From NCBI GenBank assembly GCA_963773105.1, contig CAVZAA010000001.1, positions 620,001 through 684,000 of the forward strand: a stretch of 64,000 bases of DNA, given 5' to 3'. The position numbers and the translations under genes were made by a program. This stretch comes from Trebonia sp963773105. Its GTDB lineage: Bacteria; Actinomycetota; Actinomycetes; Streptosporangiales; Streptosporangiaceae. Shown piece after piece: positions 1 through 8,465 of the stretch. The notes beneath the pieces were generated by a model. The model was not told the DNA's origin and did not search any database. It worked only from the letters and a program-made list of their open reading frames with translations. Within the stretch, counting starts at the first letter, position 1. Each line of letters begins with the position of its first letter.

Positions 1-890
1 CTACGGGCGCCGACGATCGCGCCCGTGACTCCCGGGAACGCCAGGGTCCAGGCGACGGCCACCGGGGCGGGTGTGACGCCGTGCCGCTCGGCCACCGGGC
101 GCAGCGCGTCGGCCAGGGCCAGGTTGGCCGACACGGCCGGCGCCGTGAAGTCGGGGTGACCGGCTCGCCAATCGCCCGGCTCCAGACTGGCCGCCCGCTC
201 GGCGGTGAACGAGCCGGTGAGCAGACCCGAGGCCATCGGGCTGTAGACGATCGCGCCGGCCTCGTACTCGCGGGCCCACAGCAGGACGTCGTCGGCCGCG
301 TCCCGATGGATCAGGTTGAACGGCGGCTGGATGGCGTCCACGGCGCCGATCTGCTCGGCCTCCTCCAACTGGAGGATGTTGTGGTTGGACAGCCCGGCCG
401 CGCGGATCTTGCCCTCGCGCTTGAGGTCATTGAACACCTGCCAGTACTCCTCGACCGGGGTGCCGTCCTCGGCCGGCCAGTGCATCTGGTACAGGTCGAT
501 CCGCTCCACCCGCAGCCGCCGCAGCGAGGACTCGACCTCGGCCCTGAGGCTGGCAGGCGCGCCGACCCGGCGGGGTGCCACCGACCGGTTAGCCGGATCC
601 CAGACCAGGCCCCCCTTGGTGAAGACGTAGGGCCGGTCCGCCTCGGGCAGGTCAGCCAGCGCGGCGGCGACCACCTCCTCCGAGTGCCCGAGCCCGTAGA
701 CGGCGGCGGTGTCGATCCAGTTGATCCCGGATTCAACCGCGTGCCGGATGGCCGCGATCGACGCGTCGTCGTCCTGGTTGCCCCAGGCGAAGGCCCAGTC
801 GCCCCCGCCGATAGCCCAGGCTCCGAAGCCGACCCGGGTCAGCTGCATGCCGGTCCGGCCCAGCCGGGTGGTGGGAAGAAGGGTTGTCAT
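1..890 (-). CDS. Aldo/keto reductase, C-terminus cut off by window edge
   Basis: NAD(P)H-dependent aldo/keto reductase of the YajO/YghZ-like class, about 296 residues visible. The ATG at 890 follows AAGGAG at a good distance. Reading inward one sees the N-terminal strand LGRTGMQLTRVGFGAW, the catalytic Asp region NWIDTAAVYGLGHSEE (Asp and Tyr of the tetrad), the Lys strand (YVFTKGG), the His strand IDLYQMHWP, and the cofactor-side AGAIVYSPMASGLLTG. The last visible residues, TGAIVGAR, are the usual cofactor-binding end, so only about 25-30 residues are missing. A TCAC-N8-GTGA palindrome lies 75 bp upstream. It is transcribed in the same direction as the MFS gene and its small partner, which suggests co-regulation. 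The physiological substrate cannot be told. Confidence 0.9.
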   Translation of the reverse strand, partial: MTTLLPTTRLGRTGMQLTRVGFGAWAIGGGDWAFAWGNQDDDASIAAIRHAVESGINWIDTAAVYGLGHSEEVVAAALADLPEADRPYVFTKGGLVWDPANRSVAPRRVGAPASLRAEVESSLRRLRVERIDLYQMHWPAEDGTPVEEYWQVFNDLKREGKIRAAGLSNHNILQLEEAEQIGAVDAIQPPFNLIHRDAADDVLLWAREYEAGAIVYSPMASGLLTGSFTAERAASLEPGDWRAGHPDFTAPAVSANLALADALRPVAERHGVTPAPVAVAWTLAFPGVTGAIVGAR

Positions 891-923
891 GGTCGTTCTC
901 CTTGTCATTGGTTGCGGTGTCCC

Positions 924-1169
924 TCAGCTGGGCCCAGCCTCCCCGGCTCCGGGGTGAGGCGGCCTCACCCGGCCGGGTGATTCCCGGCGGACCTCGAGCA
1001 GTTCCAGCCCCAGCGCTTCGACTTGGGCGAGCACTCCGAACAGCGCGGCCTGGTCCGGCAGGGTGCCGGTCAGCACCGTGTCCTCTCCTTGCGTCTGCGC
1101 CCGCAGGGCGGGGAACGCGGCGCGGATCGTGCGGCCGAGTGCGCCCCGGACGCGGATCTGGTATCTCAC
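924..1169 (-). CDS. Small conserved-looking protein coupled to MFS exporter
   Basis: An 81-residue protein starting at GTG 1169, whose first bases overlap the MFS stop codon (GTGA), so translation is probably coupled. The sequence VRYQIRVRGALGRT, then LTGTLPDQAALFGVLAQVE, then LGLELLEVRRE, reads as a beta-alpha-beta unit with a basic, Pro-rich tail. Small proteins of this look sit beside oxidoreductases and exporters in actinomycetes, but I do not recognise a named family. The 34-base gap to the aldo/keto reductase start suggests one transcript: MFS, this gene, reductase. Function unknown. Confidence 0.55.
   Translation of the reverse strand: MRYQIRVRGALGRTIRAAFPALRAQTQGEDTVLTGTLPDQAALFGVLAQVEALGLELLEVRRESPGRVRPPHPGAGEAGPS
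965..980. promoter_or_regulatory. TCAC-N8-GTGA palindrome upstream of aldo/keto reductase
   Basis: TCACCCGGCCGGGTGA is a perfect 16-bp palindrome, 75 bp upstream of the reductase start and inside the 3' end of the preceding small gene. The same TCAC-N8-GTGA frame occurs at 2488-2503 and 5294-5309, each time in front of a gene flanking the LuxR-type regulator. A shared operator is inferred. Confidence 0.45.
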
Positions 1170-2425
1170 CGGACGCCGCGGATCGGGTCGACGCGGGCGA
1201 AGCGGCCGATCGAGAACACGCACAGGGCCGTGAGCAGGATCGAGAAGGTCAGCACGGCCGTGAAGGTCCCGGTAAACTCCGACAGCACGCCCACGCCGAC
1301 GACGGGGATGATCAGGCCGGCGTAGCACGCCACAAAAAAGGCGGATATCGCCTGCCCGCGCCAATTGGCCGGTGCCAGCCGGTTAGCCGTGTGCAGGCTG
1401 CCGAGGAAGATGGCGCCGACGGCCACGCCCCCCGCCACCGTGCCCGCCAGGAACAGGGCCATCGCCGACTGCGCGAGGGCGGCGACGATCAGGGCGAGCG
1501 CGACCAGGAACAGGCTCAGGCCGGCCAGTATCACCCGGCTGCTGCGCAACCGCGACAGCGCGACCTGCGTGATCGCCCCCACCGCGAGCAAGAGGAACAC
1601 GACGGCTCCCTGGATCGCGTGGTTGCCTTGATGCAGCTGGCCGGCGATGAAGCCGGGCACCAGGGAGCTGAACAGCCCCAGCAGGGCGAAGGCGGCGAAG
1701 CCGGCCACGCCGGCCGCGATGAACTCGCCGCGGCCCCGCTCGGGAATGCCGAGCCCGACGAAGCGCAGGGTCGGCCGCGTGCGGGTGGGCACGGTCTCGG
1801 GGACCAGCATGAGGAGCAAGCCCGCCGCCGCCAGGATCGCCAGGTACACCTCGAACACGAGCATCGTGGGGTGCGGCGCGTACTGGGCGAGCAGCCCGGC
1901 GACCAGCGGCCCGAGGCCCAGGCCGGCCATGTTCGCGGCCGTGGCCACCAGCGATGCCCGCGTTCGCCCGGCGGCCGGGGCGAGTTCGGTCAGCATGGCC
2001 GTCGCCGTGCCCGTCATCAGGCCGGCCGACAGCCCCGACACGACCCGGGCGGCGATGAGCGCCCCTACGTCGGGCGCGAGGATGAACACGACCGTGCTGA
2101 GCGCGCTGGCCCCGAGGGCCACGGCCAGCACCGGCCTGCGCCCGGCCTGGTCGGAGGATCGCCCCGCCAGCAGCAAGGTCGTGATGACGGCGGCGGCGTA
2201 GACGGCGAAGGTCACCGTTACCACGACCGCAGACAGATGCCAGCGGGCCTGGTAGATGACGTACAACGGGGTCGGCAGGGTGGTGCCGAGCATGGTGCTG
2301 GTCAGCACCAGTGCCAGCAGCCAGAACGCAACCGGCCGCGGGGCGGCCGGACCTGTCTGTCCGGGCGGCGGCTGGTCGGCGCCCGCACCGCGCGGTACCA
2401 GCCGGGGAGCATGGATGATGGTCAT
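1166..2425 (-). CDS. MFS drug/metabolite exporter
   Basis: A 419-residue major facilitator with about 12 hydrophobic helices. The ATG at 2425 is preceded by GGAGGG; earlier in-frame starts lack a ribosome site and would enter the divergent regulator's promoter. The motif-A-like loop GRSSDQAGRRPVLA follows TM2, and TM5 carries a motif-C-like glycine-rich run (AGLGLGPLVAGLLA), typical of antiporters that export small molecules. It is divergent from the large LuxR/LAL regulator and coupled by a GTGA overlap to a small downstream gene. Control by that regulator through the palindrome at 2488-2503 is inferred. The substrate is unknown. Confidence 0.9.
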   Translation of the reverse strand: MTIIHAPRLVPRGAGADQPPPGQTGPAAPRPVAFWLLALVLTSTMLGTTLPTPLYVIYQARWHLSAVVVTVTFAVYAAAVITTLLLAGRSSDQAGRRPVLAVALGASALSTVVFILAPDVGALIAARVVSGLSAGLMTGTATAMLTELAPAAGRTRASLVATAANMAGLGLGPLVAGLLAQYAPHPTMLVFEVYLAILAAAGLLLMLVPETVPTRTRPTLRFVGLGIPERGRGEFIAAGVAGFAAFALLGLFSSLVPGFIAGQLHQGNHAIQGAVVFLLLAVGAITQVALSRLRSSRVILAGLSLFLVALALIVAALAQSAMALFLAGTVAGGVAVGAIFLGSLHTANRLAPANWRGQAISAFFVACYAGLIIPVVGVGVLSEFTGTFTAVLTFSILLTALCVFSIGRFARVDPIRGVR

Positions 2426-2487
2426 ATCCGATTCCCTCCGGTTCGGTGAGCTGGCATCAGCTTCCCGGGCGCCAGGGTGAGCCGGCG

Positions 2488-2503
2488 TCACACGACGTGG
2501 TGA
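2488..2503. promoter_or_regulatory. TCAC-N8-GTGA site between MFS and LuxR genes
   Basis: TCACACGACGTGGTGA lies in the 151-bp divergent promoter, 63 bp from the MFS ATG and 73 bp from the regulator's GTG. It shares the TCAC-N8-GTGA outer arms with the sites at 965 and 5294, so it may be the autoregulatory and exporter operator of the adjacent LuxR/LAL protein. Confidence 0.4.
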
Positions 2504-2576
2504 TCCGCAGGTAAGCCTCGGCCGCCGGCCCGCGACGACGTAGGGTTGAAGCGGTGACTGTCGAGGAGGCCGCGCC

Positions 2577-5258
2577 GTGGAGCCTGCCGCCAGGTCAGGA
2601 AGCGCCGCCGCGCTGGCTGCCCCTGCCGTCCGGGACGGAGTCGTCGCGCGACCCGCGCTGTTCCAGCGGCTGGCCGAGGCGCAGCGCGTCGCGCAGGTAT
2701 CGGCGCCGCCGGGGAGCGGCAAGACGGTCCTGATCCGCTCCTGGATCGCTCAGACGGGCCTGGCCGGGCGCGCCGCCTGGGTTCCGGTGCCTCCTCAGTG
2801 CGACGCTCAGCGGTTCTGGATCTCGGTCACCGGCGCGCTGCGGGACACTGCCGTCGGATCCGCGCTGGTGCGCGCGCTGACGGCGGCCCCCGACCTGGAC
2901 GGCTGGACGGTGGTCGAACGGCTGCTTGAAGACCTCGCCACGCTCGACGACAGGGTCTGGCTGGTGATCGACGATCTGCACGAGCTGTACTCGGCCGACG
3001 CGCTGCGCCAACTGGAGCTGCTGATCATGCGAGCGCCTCCCGCCCTCCGGTTCGTCCTGGTCACCCGGCACGACCTGCGGCTTGGCCTGCACCGGCTGCG
3101 GCTGGCGGGCGAGCTCACGGAGATCCGCGCGGCCGACCTGCGGTTCACCCGGCCAGAGGCGCGGGCGCTGCTTGACGCGGCCGTGCGGGGGGTAGCCTTG
3201 CCCGACTCCGCGGTGGCCGCCCTCTACGACCGGACCGAGGGCTGGGCGGCCGGACTGCGGCTGGCGGCGCTGTCGCTGGCCGGCCACCCGGACCCGGACC
3301 GTTTCGCGGCCGAGTTCGGCGGCAGCGAGCGCACGGTCGCCGAGTACCTGCTGGCCGAGGTGCTTGACCGGCAGAGCGATCAGGCCCGGCGGCTGCTGTT
3401 GCGGACCTCGATCCTGGAACGGGTCAACGGCGAGCTGGCCGACCTGCTGACCGGAGGCTCGGGCGGCGAGCGGGTTCTGCAGCAGCTCGAGGAGGCGGGG
3501 GCGCTCGTCGTCTCGCTTGATGCGGGCCGGTCGTGGTTCCGTTACCACCAGCTCTTCGCCGATCTGCTTCAACTGGAACTGCGGGGCAGCGACCCGGCCG
3601 CACTGCCCGCGCTGCACGACGCCGCTGCCGGCTGGTACGCCGAGCACGAGTATCCGGTCGAGGCGGTCCGGCACGCCCAGGCTGCTCGGAACTGGGGCCT
3701 GGCCGCCCGGGTGCTGTCGGACCACTGGGTTGGCCTGGGGCTGGCCGGCCTGAGCGGCGCCGCGCACGAGTTCTTCGCCCGTTTCCCCGCCGCCACGATC
3801 GCCGCAGATGCCGAACTGGCGGCCGGGGCGGCCGGGGACCAGCTGGCCAGGGGCTCGCTGGCCGAGGCGGAACGGTACCTGGCCCTCGCTAACCAGGCGC
3901 TGGAGGCGGTTCCGGCCGGCCGACGCGGGCGCGCGCAGGCCGTTCTCGGCTCGGTGCGGATGCGCCTTGCCCGTCAGAGCGGCGACGTCACGGCCGCGGT
4001 GGCGGAGGCACAGCGGCTGCTGGCCCCCGCGCTGAGCGCCGAGTCGATCAAGCCCGAACTCGGCCGCGACCTGCGGGCGCTGGCGCTGATCAACCTGGGC
4101 ATCGCCGAGCTGTGGACGTCTCGCCTGGATGAGGCAGACCAGCACCTGGCGGACGGCACCGCCTTGGCGCGGGAGATCGGCCGACCTTATCTGGAGGTCA
4201 CCGGCCTGGCGTTCTGGGCCCAGCTGACGAGCTGGCGGTCTTTCCCGCTGGGGGCAGCCCGCGGCCTGCAGGCCATCGAGCTGGCCAGCAAGAACGGCTG
4301 GTCCGACGAGCCGGTCACCGGCGTCGCTTACCTCGCCGTCGGCGTCGCGATGGTCGCCCAGGGACGGCTGGAGGAAGCCGAGCGGACACTGGACCGGGCC
4401 GAGCGCACCATCCGGACCGAAGCCGAGCCGGCCGCCGGGATGCGGCTGCGCTACGGCCGCGGCATGCTCGAGTTCGTATCCGGTCGTCACGACGCCGCCC
4501 TGCGCGCCTTCCGGACCGCAGAACGGCTGTCGGACTCGCTCCGCACGCCGCACACGCTCGCACCGCGGCTGCGCTCGCACCTGCTGCAGACGCTCACCCG
4601 GACCGGTGAATCCGGGCGCGTCGAGCAGGTCCTGGCCGACATGGACCGGCCGGACCGCGAGCGGGGCGAGATACGCATCGCCGAGGCATCGCTGCGCCTG
4701 GCGCAGGACGACCCGCGGGCGGCCACCGTCGTACTCGCGCCCGTCATCGACCGGTCGGCCCCGCTCGAGAACGCCCACCTGTGGGATGTCCAGGCGTTCC
4801 TGCTCCAGGCGATCGCCTGCGACGCGCTCGGCCAGACGGCCGCCGCCAGGATCGCGCTCGAGCGGGCGCTGGACCTCGCCGCGCCTGAGAGCCTGCTCTT
4901 CCCGTTTCTATTCGACCCCGCCCCCGACCTGCTCGATCGCCACCGCCGGCACGGCACCGCGCACACCAGGCTGATCGACGAGATCCTGGACGTGCTGGCG
5001 GGCAAGAGGCCAGGCGCGGAGCCGGCCGGGGGGCAGCGCCTGCGCGAGCCGCTCAGCCACGCCGAGACTCGTGTCCTGCGCTACCTGCCCACCAAGCTCT
5101 CGGCGCCGGAGATCGCCGATGAGATGTACCTGTCGGTGAACACGGTCAAGACCCACATGCGCCACCTGTACGACAAGCTCGGCGCGCACCGCCGCCACGA
5201 GGCGGTGGAACAAGCCCGCGCCCTCGGCCTGCTGGCGCCGTCGCCGCGACGGCGCTGA
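2577..5258 (+). CDS. LuxR-family (LAL/MalT-like) ATP-dependent transcriptional activator
   Basis: An 893-residue regulator. GTG 2577 is the start because GAGGAGG stands 7 bases upstream. The N-terminal STAND-type ATPase has Walker A PPGSGKT at residues 44-50 and Walker B VWLVIDDLHEL near 125. A long alpha-helical (TPR-like) middle follows, as in MalT/AcoK regulators. The last 60 residues form a LuxR-type HTH (LSAPEIADEMYLSVNTVKTH). In this family the C-terminal HTH binds DNA after ATP and ligand drive oligomerisation. It sits between a divergent exporter unit and a downstream dehydrogenase, all with a TCAC-N8-GTGA palindrome, so it is probably their regulator. The inducer is unknown. Confidence 0.93.
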   Translation: MEPAARSGSAAALAAPAVRDGVVARPALFQRLAEAQRVAQVSAPPGSGKTVLIRSWIAQTGLAGRAAWVPVPPQCDAQRFWISVTGALRDTAVGSALVRALTAAPDLDGWTVVERLLEDLATLDDRVWLVIDDLHELYSADALRQLELLIMRAPPALRFVLVTRHDLRLGLHRLRLAGELTEIRAADLRFTRPEARALLDAAVRGVALPDSAVAALYDRTEGWAAGLRLAALSLAGHPDPDRFAAEFGGSERTVAEYLLAEVLDRQSDQARRLLLRTSILERVNGELADLLTGGSGGERVLQQLEEAGALVVSLDAGRSWFRYHQLFADLLQLELRGSDPAALPALHDAAAGWYAEHEYPVEAVRHAQAARNWGLAARVLSDHWVGLGLAGLSGAAHEFFARFPAATIAADAELAAGAAGDQLARGSLAEAERYLALANQALEAVPAGRRGRAQAVLGSVRMRLARQSGDVTAAVAEAQRLLAPALSAESIKPELGRDLRALALINLGIAELWTSRLDEADQHLADGTALAREIGRPYLEVTGLAFWAQLTSWRSFPLGAARGLQAIELASKNGWSDEPVTGVAYLAVGVAMVAQGRLEEAERTLDRAERTIRTEAEPAAGMRLRYGRGMLEFVSGRHDAALRAFRTAERLSDSLRTPHTLAPRLRSHLLQTLTRTGESGRVEQVLADMDRPDRERGEIRIAEASLRLAQDDPRAATVVLAPVIDRSAPLENAHLWDVQAFLLQAIACDALGQTAAARIALERALDLAAPESLLFPFLFDPAPDLLDRHRRHGTAHTRLIDEILDVLAGKRPGAEPAGGQRLREPLSHAETRVLRYLPTKLSAPEIADEMYLSVNTVKTHMRHLYDKLGAHRRHEAVEQARALGLLAPSPRRR

Positions 5259-5261
5259 ACC

Positions 5262-5277
5262 GCCCGCCCCGGCGGGC
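5262..5277 (+). terminator. GC-rich hairpin after the LuxR gene
   Basis: GCCCGCC-CC-GGCGGGC begins 4 bases after the regulator's stop codon. There is no T run, as is usual for actinomycete terminators. Confidence 0.5.
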
Positions 5278-5293
5278 ACCGCGCTCGCGCGAA

Positions 5294-5309
5294 TCACCCG
5301 GCGGTGTGA
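5294..5309. promoter_or_regulatory. TCAC-N8-GTGA site upstream of beta-hydroxyacid dehydrogenase
   Basis: TCACCCGGCGGTGTGA is the third copy of the palindrome frame seen at 965 and 2488. It lies 98 bp upstream of the dehydrogenase ATG and shares its left half (TCACCCGGC) with the first copy. Confidence 0.42.
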
Positions 5310-5406
5310 TGCCGGATCACCAAACCGGGCGCGAGGCTTAACCCGTTCCGCCGGGCAGCCGCCGGGCGGAACCGTGATAATCCTCGCTACCCGATGGGAG
5401 AAGTCA

Positions 5407-6307
5407 ATGACCAGTTATCGGAACGCCGCGCGGGGGCGAGCCGGCGTCGCCGTGCTCGGGACCGGCATCATGGGCTCGGCCATGGCCCGCAATCTGCTCG
5501 CGGCCGGGCTGCCGACGACCGTGTGGGACCGATCGGCTGAGGCCACCGCGCCGCTCGCGGCCGCGGGCGCGGTGGCGGCCGCCTCGGTGCCGGATGCGAT
5601 CCGGGCTGCCCGGGTGGTGATTACCATGCTGCCGGACGCCGACGCGGTGGAATCGGTGATGTTCGCCGATGGCCTGCCGCCGTTCGCGCCGGGTGCGGTG
5701 TGGTCGCAGATGGGCACCATCGGCGTCACCGCGACCACCGGGCTGGCCGCCCGGCTGAGCCGGGTACGGCCGGACGTCATGTTCGTAGACGCCCCGGTGT
5801 CCGGCAGCAAGGGCCCGGCCGAGGCCGGGCAGCTGCTCATACTGGCGTCCGGCCCGCCCGCGGCCGATCCGGTCACGGCCCCCGCGTTCGCCGCGATCGG
5901 CCGCAAGACCGTGTGGCTGGGCGCCGCCGGTCAGGGCAGCCGGATGAAGCTAGTCGTCAACACCTACCTGTCCTTCCTGATCGAGGGCGTGGCCGAGGCG
6001 CTCGAACTGGGCCGTCGGCTGGGCATCGACTCGGCCGGGCTGGAACGCGGTCCTCGAGGGCGGCCCGCTCGACGCGCCGCTGGCCGACGCGAAGCTGCAC
6101 AAGATCGCCCGCGGCGACTTCACGCCGGAGTTCCCCCTGGAGTGGGCGCTGAAGGACGTGGACCTGGCCATCGCGGCCGGGGACGGCGCCAGCCTGCCGA
6201 TGCTGGCGGCGCTGTCCCGCCAGTGGCACACCGCCGTCGAGGCCGGCTACGGCCGCAGCGACGTCAGCGCCGCCCGCCTGGCCCTGGGCGACCCGGCGGG
6301 GGTGTGA
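5407..6307 (+). pseudogene. Beta-hydroxyacid dehydrogenase (3-hydroxyisobutyrate dehydrogenase-like), frameshifted
   Basis: The N-terminal Rossmann fold has GTGIMGSAMARNLLAAG, then ITMLPDADAVESVM, the substrate loop DAPVSGSKGPAEAGQL, and the catalytic Lys helix GQGSRMKLVVNTYL, as in HIBADH-type NAD(P)-dependent oxidoreductases. After Glu at about 6045 one extra base breaks the frame. The shifted frame continues sensibly (VLEGGPLDAPLADAKLHKI to the stop at 6305-6307) through the all-helical C-terminal domain. The ATG at 5407 follows GGGAGAAG. With the indel removed the protein is about 299 residues, the normal family length, so a sequencing error is as likely as real decay. Probably under the LuxR/LAL regulator through the upstream palindrome. 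Confidence 0.82.
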
Positions 6308-6349
6308 AGGCGCGCAGGAACCGGAGCCCTGGCCCGACGGCGGTCGCGG

Positions 6350-6928
6350 TCAGCTGGCCGTGGTCGCCGCGGGCTGACGCAGCGGCGCGAGTGCGGCGCT
6401 CCAGGCGATGACCTGGTCCAGCAGGGTGTTGAGGGCGGCCACGCTGTAGTCACTGGGCTTGAGCACGCTGAAGTTCTCGAACTCGGTGATCAGCGACAGC
6501 GCGACCTGCTGGCGCACGTCGGCCAGCTGCAGTTCGCCGGCCACCAGGCGAAGGTGCTCGACCGCCCGTGCGCCGCCGACCGAGCCGTACGACACGAAGC
6601 CGACCGCCTTGTTGTTCCATTCGGCGTACAGGTAGTCGATGGCGTTCTTGAGGACTCCCGAGGTGGAGTGGTTGTACTCAGGGGTGACGATCACGAACCC
6701 GTCGAACGAGGCGATCTTGTCCGCCCACTGCCGGGTGTGGTCGTTCTGGTACTGGCCCAGTGAGGGCGGCAGCGGCTCGTCCAGGTGGGGCAGCGGGTAG
6801 TCGCGTAGGTCGACGAGTTCGAACTCGGCGTCGCTCCGAAGCGAAGCGTTGTCGTACACCCACCGGGCGACCTGTTTGCCGTTGCGGTTGGGGCGGGTGC
6901 TGCCGAGGATGATGCCGATCCGGATCAT
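6350..6928 (-). CDS. NADPH-dependent FMN reductase
   Basis: A 192-residue flavodoxin-fold reductase of the NADPH-dependent FMN/azo/chromate reductase family. The N-terminal phosphate loop IILGSTRPNRNGKQVARW binds FMN phosphate, and VIVTPEYNHSTSGVLKNAID is the typical second flavin-contact segment. GGAGG precedes the ATG. It is divergent from a TetR gene with an inverted repeat in the shared promoter, so it is very likely that regulator's target. Members reduce quinones, azo dyes or metals with NADPH; the natural substrate here is unknown. Confidence 0.92.
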   Translation of the reverse strand: MIRIGIILGSTRPNRNGKQVARWVYDNASLRSDAEFELVDLRDYPLPHLDEPLPPSLGQYQNDHTRQWADKIASFDGFVIVTPEYNHSTSGVLKNAIDYLYAEWNNKAVGFVSYGSVGGARAVEHLRLVAGELQLADVRQQVALSLITEFENFSVLKPSDYSVAALNTLLDQVIAWSAALAPLRQPAATTAS

Positions 6929-6968
6929 GAGATTTCCTCCTGCGCTAGGTCTGGAACATGCTCTCGCT

Positions 6969-6990
6969 TAAGCGGACTTTACCCCGCTTA
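6969..6990. promoter_or_regulatory. TetR operator candidate, TAAGCGG-N8-CCGCTTA
   Basis: Perfect 7-bp arms around an 8-base spacer lie in the 87-bp divergent promoter between the FMN reductase and its TetR neighbour. Symmetric AAGCGG/CCGCTT boxes are common for single-target TetR repressors. Confidence 0.6.
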
Positions 6991-7015
6991 GTATTCCGGC
7001 CGTAGAGTAAGTCCT

Positions 7016-7639
7016 GTGAATGAGCCGGTGTTGTCATGGGGGCCGCCGCGCGGGGAGCGCGCCGACGCCGCCCGCAACCGGCGGCACCTGCTGGTCACCG
7101 CGCGCGAGATGCTGGCCGAGCAGGGCCTGGACGCGCTGACCATGGACGCGCTGGCCGAACGCGCGGGGCTGGGAAAGGGAACGGTGTTCCGCCGATTCGG
7201 CACCCGGGCAGGGATTTTCGCCGCGCTGCTTGACGACGACGAGAAGGAGTTCCAGCAGCAGATCCTGGCCGGGCCGCCGCCGCTGGGCCCGGGAGCGGCC
7301 CCCCTGGATCGCCTGATCGCCTACGGCCGGGCCCGGACCCGTTTTCTGATCACGCACCGCGACATCGCCCGCGCAGCCCTGGACGGGCACCAGCAGCCCA
7401 TCACCGCCCGATCGCAATCTCCCCTGTCCCAGCTGCACATCCGGATCCTGCTGGGGCAGATGGCGCACCTGGCCGGCGCGGACCTGGACATGCTGTCGGT
7501 CCAGCTCACGGCGGCCCTGGACGGCCCTCTGCTGCTCCACCTGTCCGCGTCCGACATCACCGCCGACCCTCGGTCCTGCGAACGGATCGCGGACAGCTGG
7601 CAAGACCTGGTGCAGCGCGTATGCCGTCCAGCGGCCTGA
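7016..7639 (+). CDS. TetR-family regulator
   Basis: A 207-residue regulator with an N-terminal HTH (REMLAEQGLDALTMDALAER, then GLGKGTVFRRFGTRAGIFAALL) and a helical ligand domain (RFLITHRDIARAALDGH). The GTG start at 7016 is taken because it opens the only frame with a full HTH. Divergent from the FMN reductase; the inverted repeat at 6969-6990 lies between them, so it probably represses the reductase and itself. The ligand is unknown. Confidence 0.88.
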   Translation: MNEPVLSWGPPRGERADAARNRRHLLVTAREMLAEQGLDALTMDALAERAGLGKGTVFRRFGTRAGIFAALLDDDEKEFQQQILAGPPPLGPGAAPLDRLIAYGRARTRFLITHRDIARAALDGHQQPITARSQSPLSQLHIRILLGQMAHLAGADLDMLSVQLTAALDGPLLLHLSASDITADPRSCERIADSWQDLVQRVCRPAA

Positions 7640-7647
7640 CGGAACGC

Positions 7648-7890
7648 CTAATGGGCGGAGCCAGTTTCGCGTAGGCATCCGGCGTCGGTGCGTTGGCGTC
7701 GAGATAGCGCACCGGGGTGGGTGATGAGTTCCAGATGCGGTGCGGCACGCCGACCGGGGATTACGATCACCGCTTGCGCGGGGACGGCGGCCCGCCGTCC
7801 CGCGATCTGGGCCGTTAGCTCGCCTTCGGTCACGACGACGAGGGATCGCTGTCGCGGCTCGCGGGCGCGCCCGGGTCCTCGGGTCCCGTC
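7648..7890 (-). pseudogene. Cupin-domain remnant, frameshifted
   Basis: On the minus strand one frame reads RSLVVVTEGELTAQIAGRR and then AVIVIP. One base later another frame continues VGVPHRIWNSSPTPVRYLDA and NAPTPDAYAKLAPP. Joined, this is the end of a small cupin: the glycine turn, the IPVGVPH strand with its metal-type His, and the trailing strand. I see no sound start or N-terminal HxH half upstream. The fragment overlaps nothing essential and ends just beyond the TetR stop. It is either a decayed gene or a short gene with an indel near 7758. Confidence 0.4.
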
Positions 7891-8117
7891 CGCTTCACCG
7901 CCGTTAGCCGGGCAGCGCGGGCGTCCGTCGGCTCGTCCGTGTACGGCATCTGACCGCCTCCTTCCGCCCTGACATTTTCAGGCGAGCGGCCGGATCCAGA
8001 GTCCGGCGCAGCCGAATCGCAGGTCCGCGGCGCCGCGCGCCGACGCGTCCGCCCCCGACTGCCCGGTGCCGGTCTGGCAGTCGCTCGACCCGTCGGCGCG
8101 GGGCCCACTGAGCAGGA

Positions 8118-8327
8118 TCAGTGGTCGGGTTCGTACTTGAAGGAGAGCTGAAGCTTGGTGCGATAGGTGATCGCCCCGCCCTCGTCCAGGTGAATGTCCT
8201 GCTTGACGACCTCGGCCACGCGCAAATCGCGGAGCGTCCCGGCGGCCGTCCTGATCGCCTCCGCTGCCGCGTCTTCCCATGAAGTGCTGCTCGTCCCGAT
8301 GATCTCGGTCACCCTGTACACGCTCAT
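8118..8327 (-). CDS. Dodecin, flavin-binding storage protein
   Basis: A 69-residue protein starting MSVYRVTEIIGTSSTSWEDA with the family pattern of one helix against a three-stranded sheet (DLRVAEVVKQDIHL, then YRTKLQLSFKYE). Dodecins form hollow dodecamers that bind FMN, FAD or CoA and buffer free flavin. AGGAG lies 8 bases before the ATG. The usual aromatic flavin-stacking residue (Trp) is present in the TSWEDA segment. It is monocistronic; the next gene starts on the other strand 139 bp away. Confidence 0.93.
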   Translation of the reverse strand: MSVYRVTEIIGTSSTSWEDAAAEAIRTAAGTLRDLRVAEVVKQDIHLDEGGAITYRTKLQLSFKYEPDH

Positions 8328-8465
8328 TGCGCTCTCCTCTGACCACGGACGGCCCGCCCGGGCCGCTGTGGCCAGCCTTTCACATGACACTCTGTTAGGT
8401 TGTCGATACGGGCAGGTGATCGGCGAGAACGCCGACCCGATGGCTGTGCGGTCACGGGAGGCCGG

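Noticed and set aside
884..2449. Long plus-strand open frame (521 codons) opposite the MFS exporter
   Set aside because: Arg/Gly/Gln-rich, no domain and no ribosome site; it is the antisense shadow of an intact membrane protein with clear TM helices.
2595..4778. 727-codon minus-strand open frame opposite the LuxR gene
   Set aside because: Low-complexity antisense of a gene with Walker motifs and HTH; GC-rich DNA gives such frames by chance.
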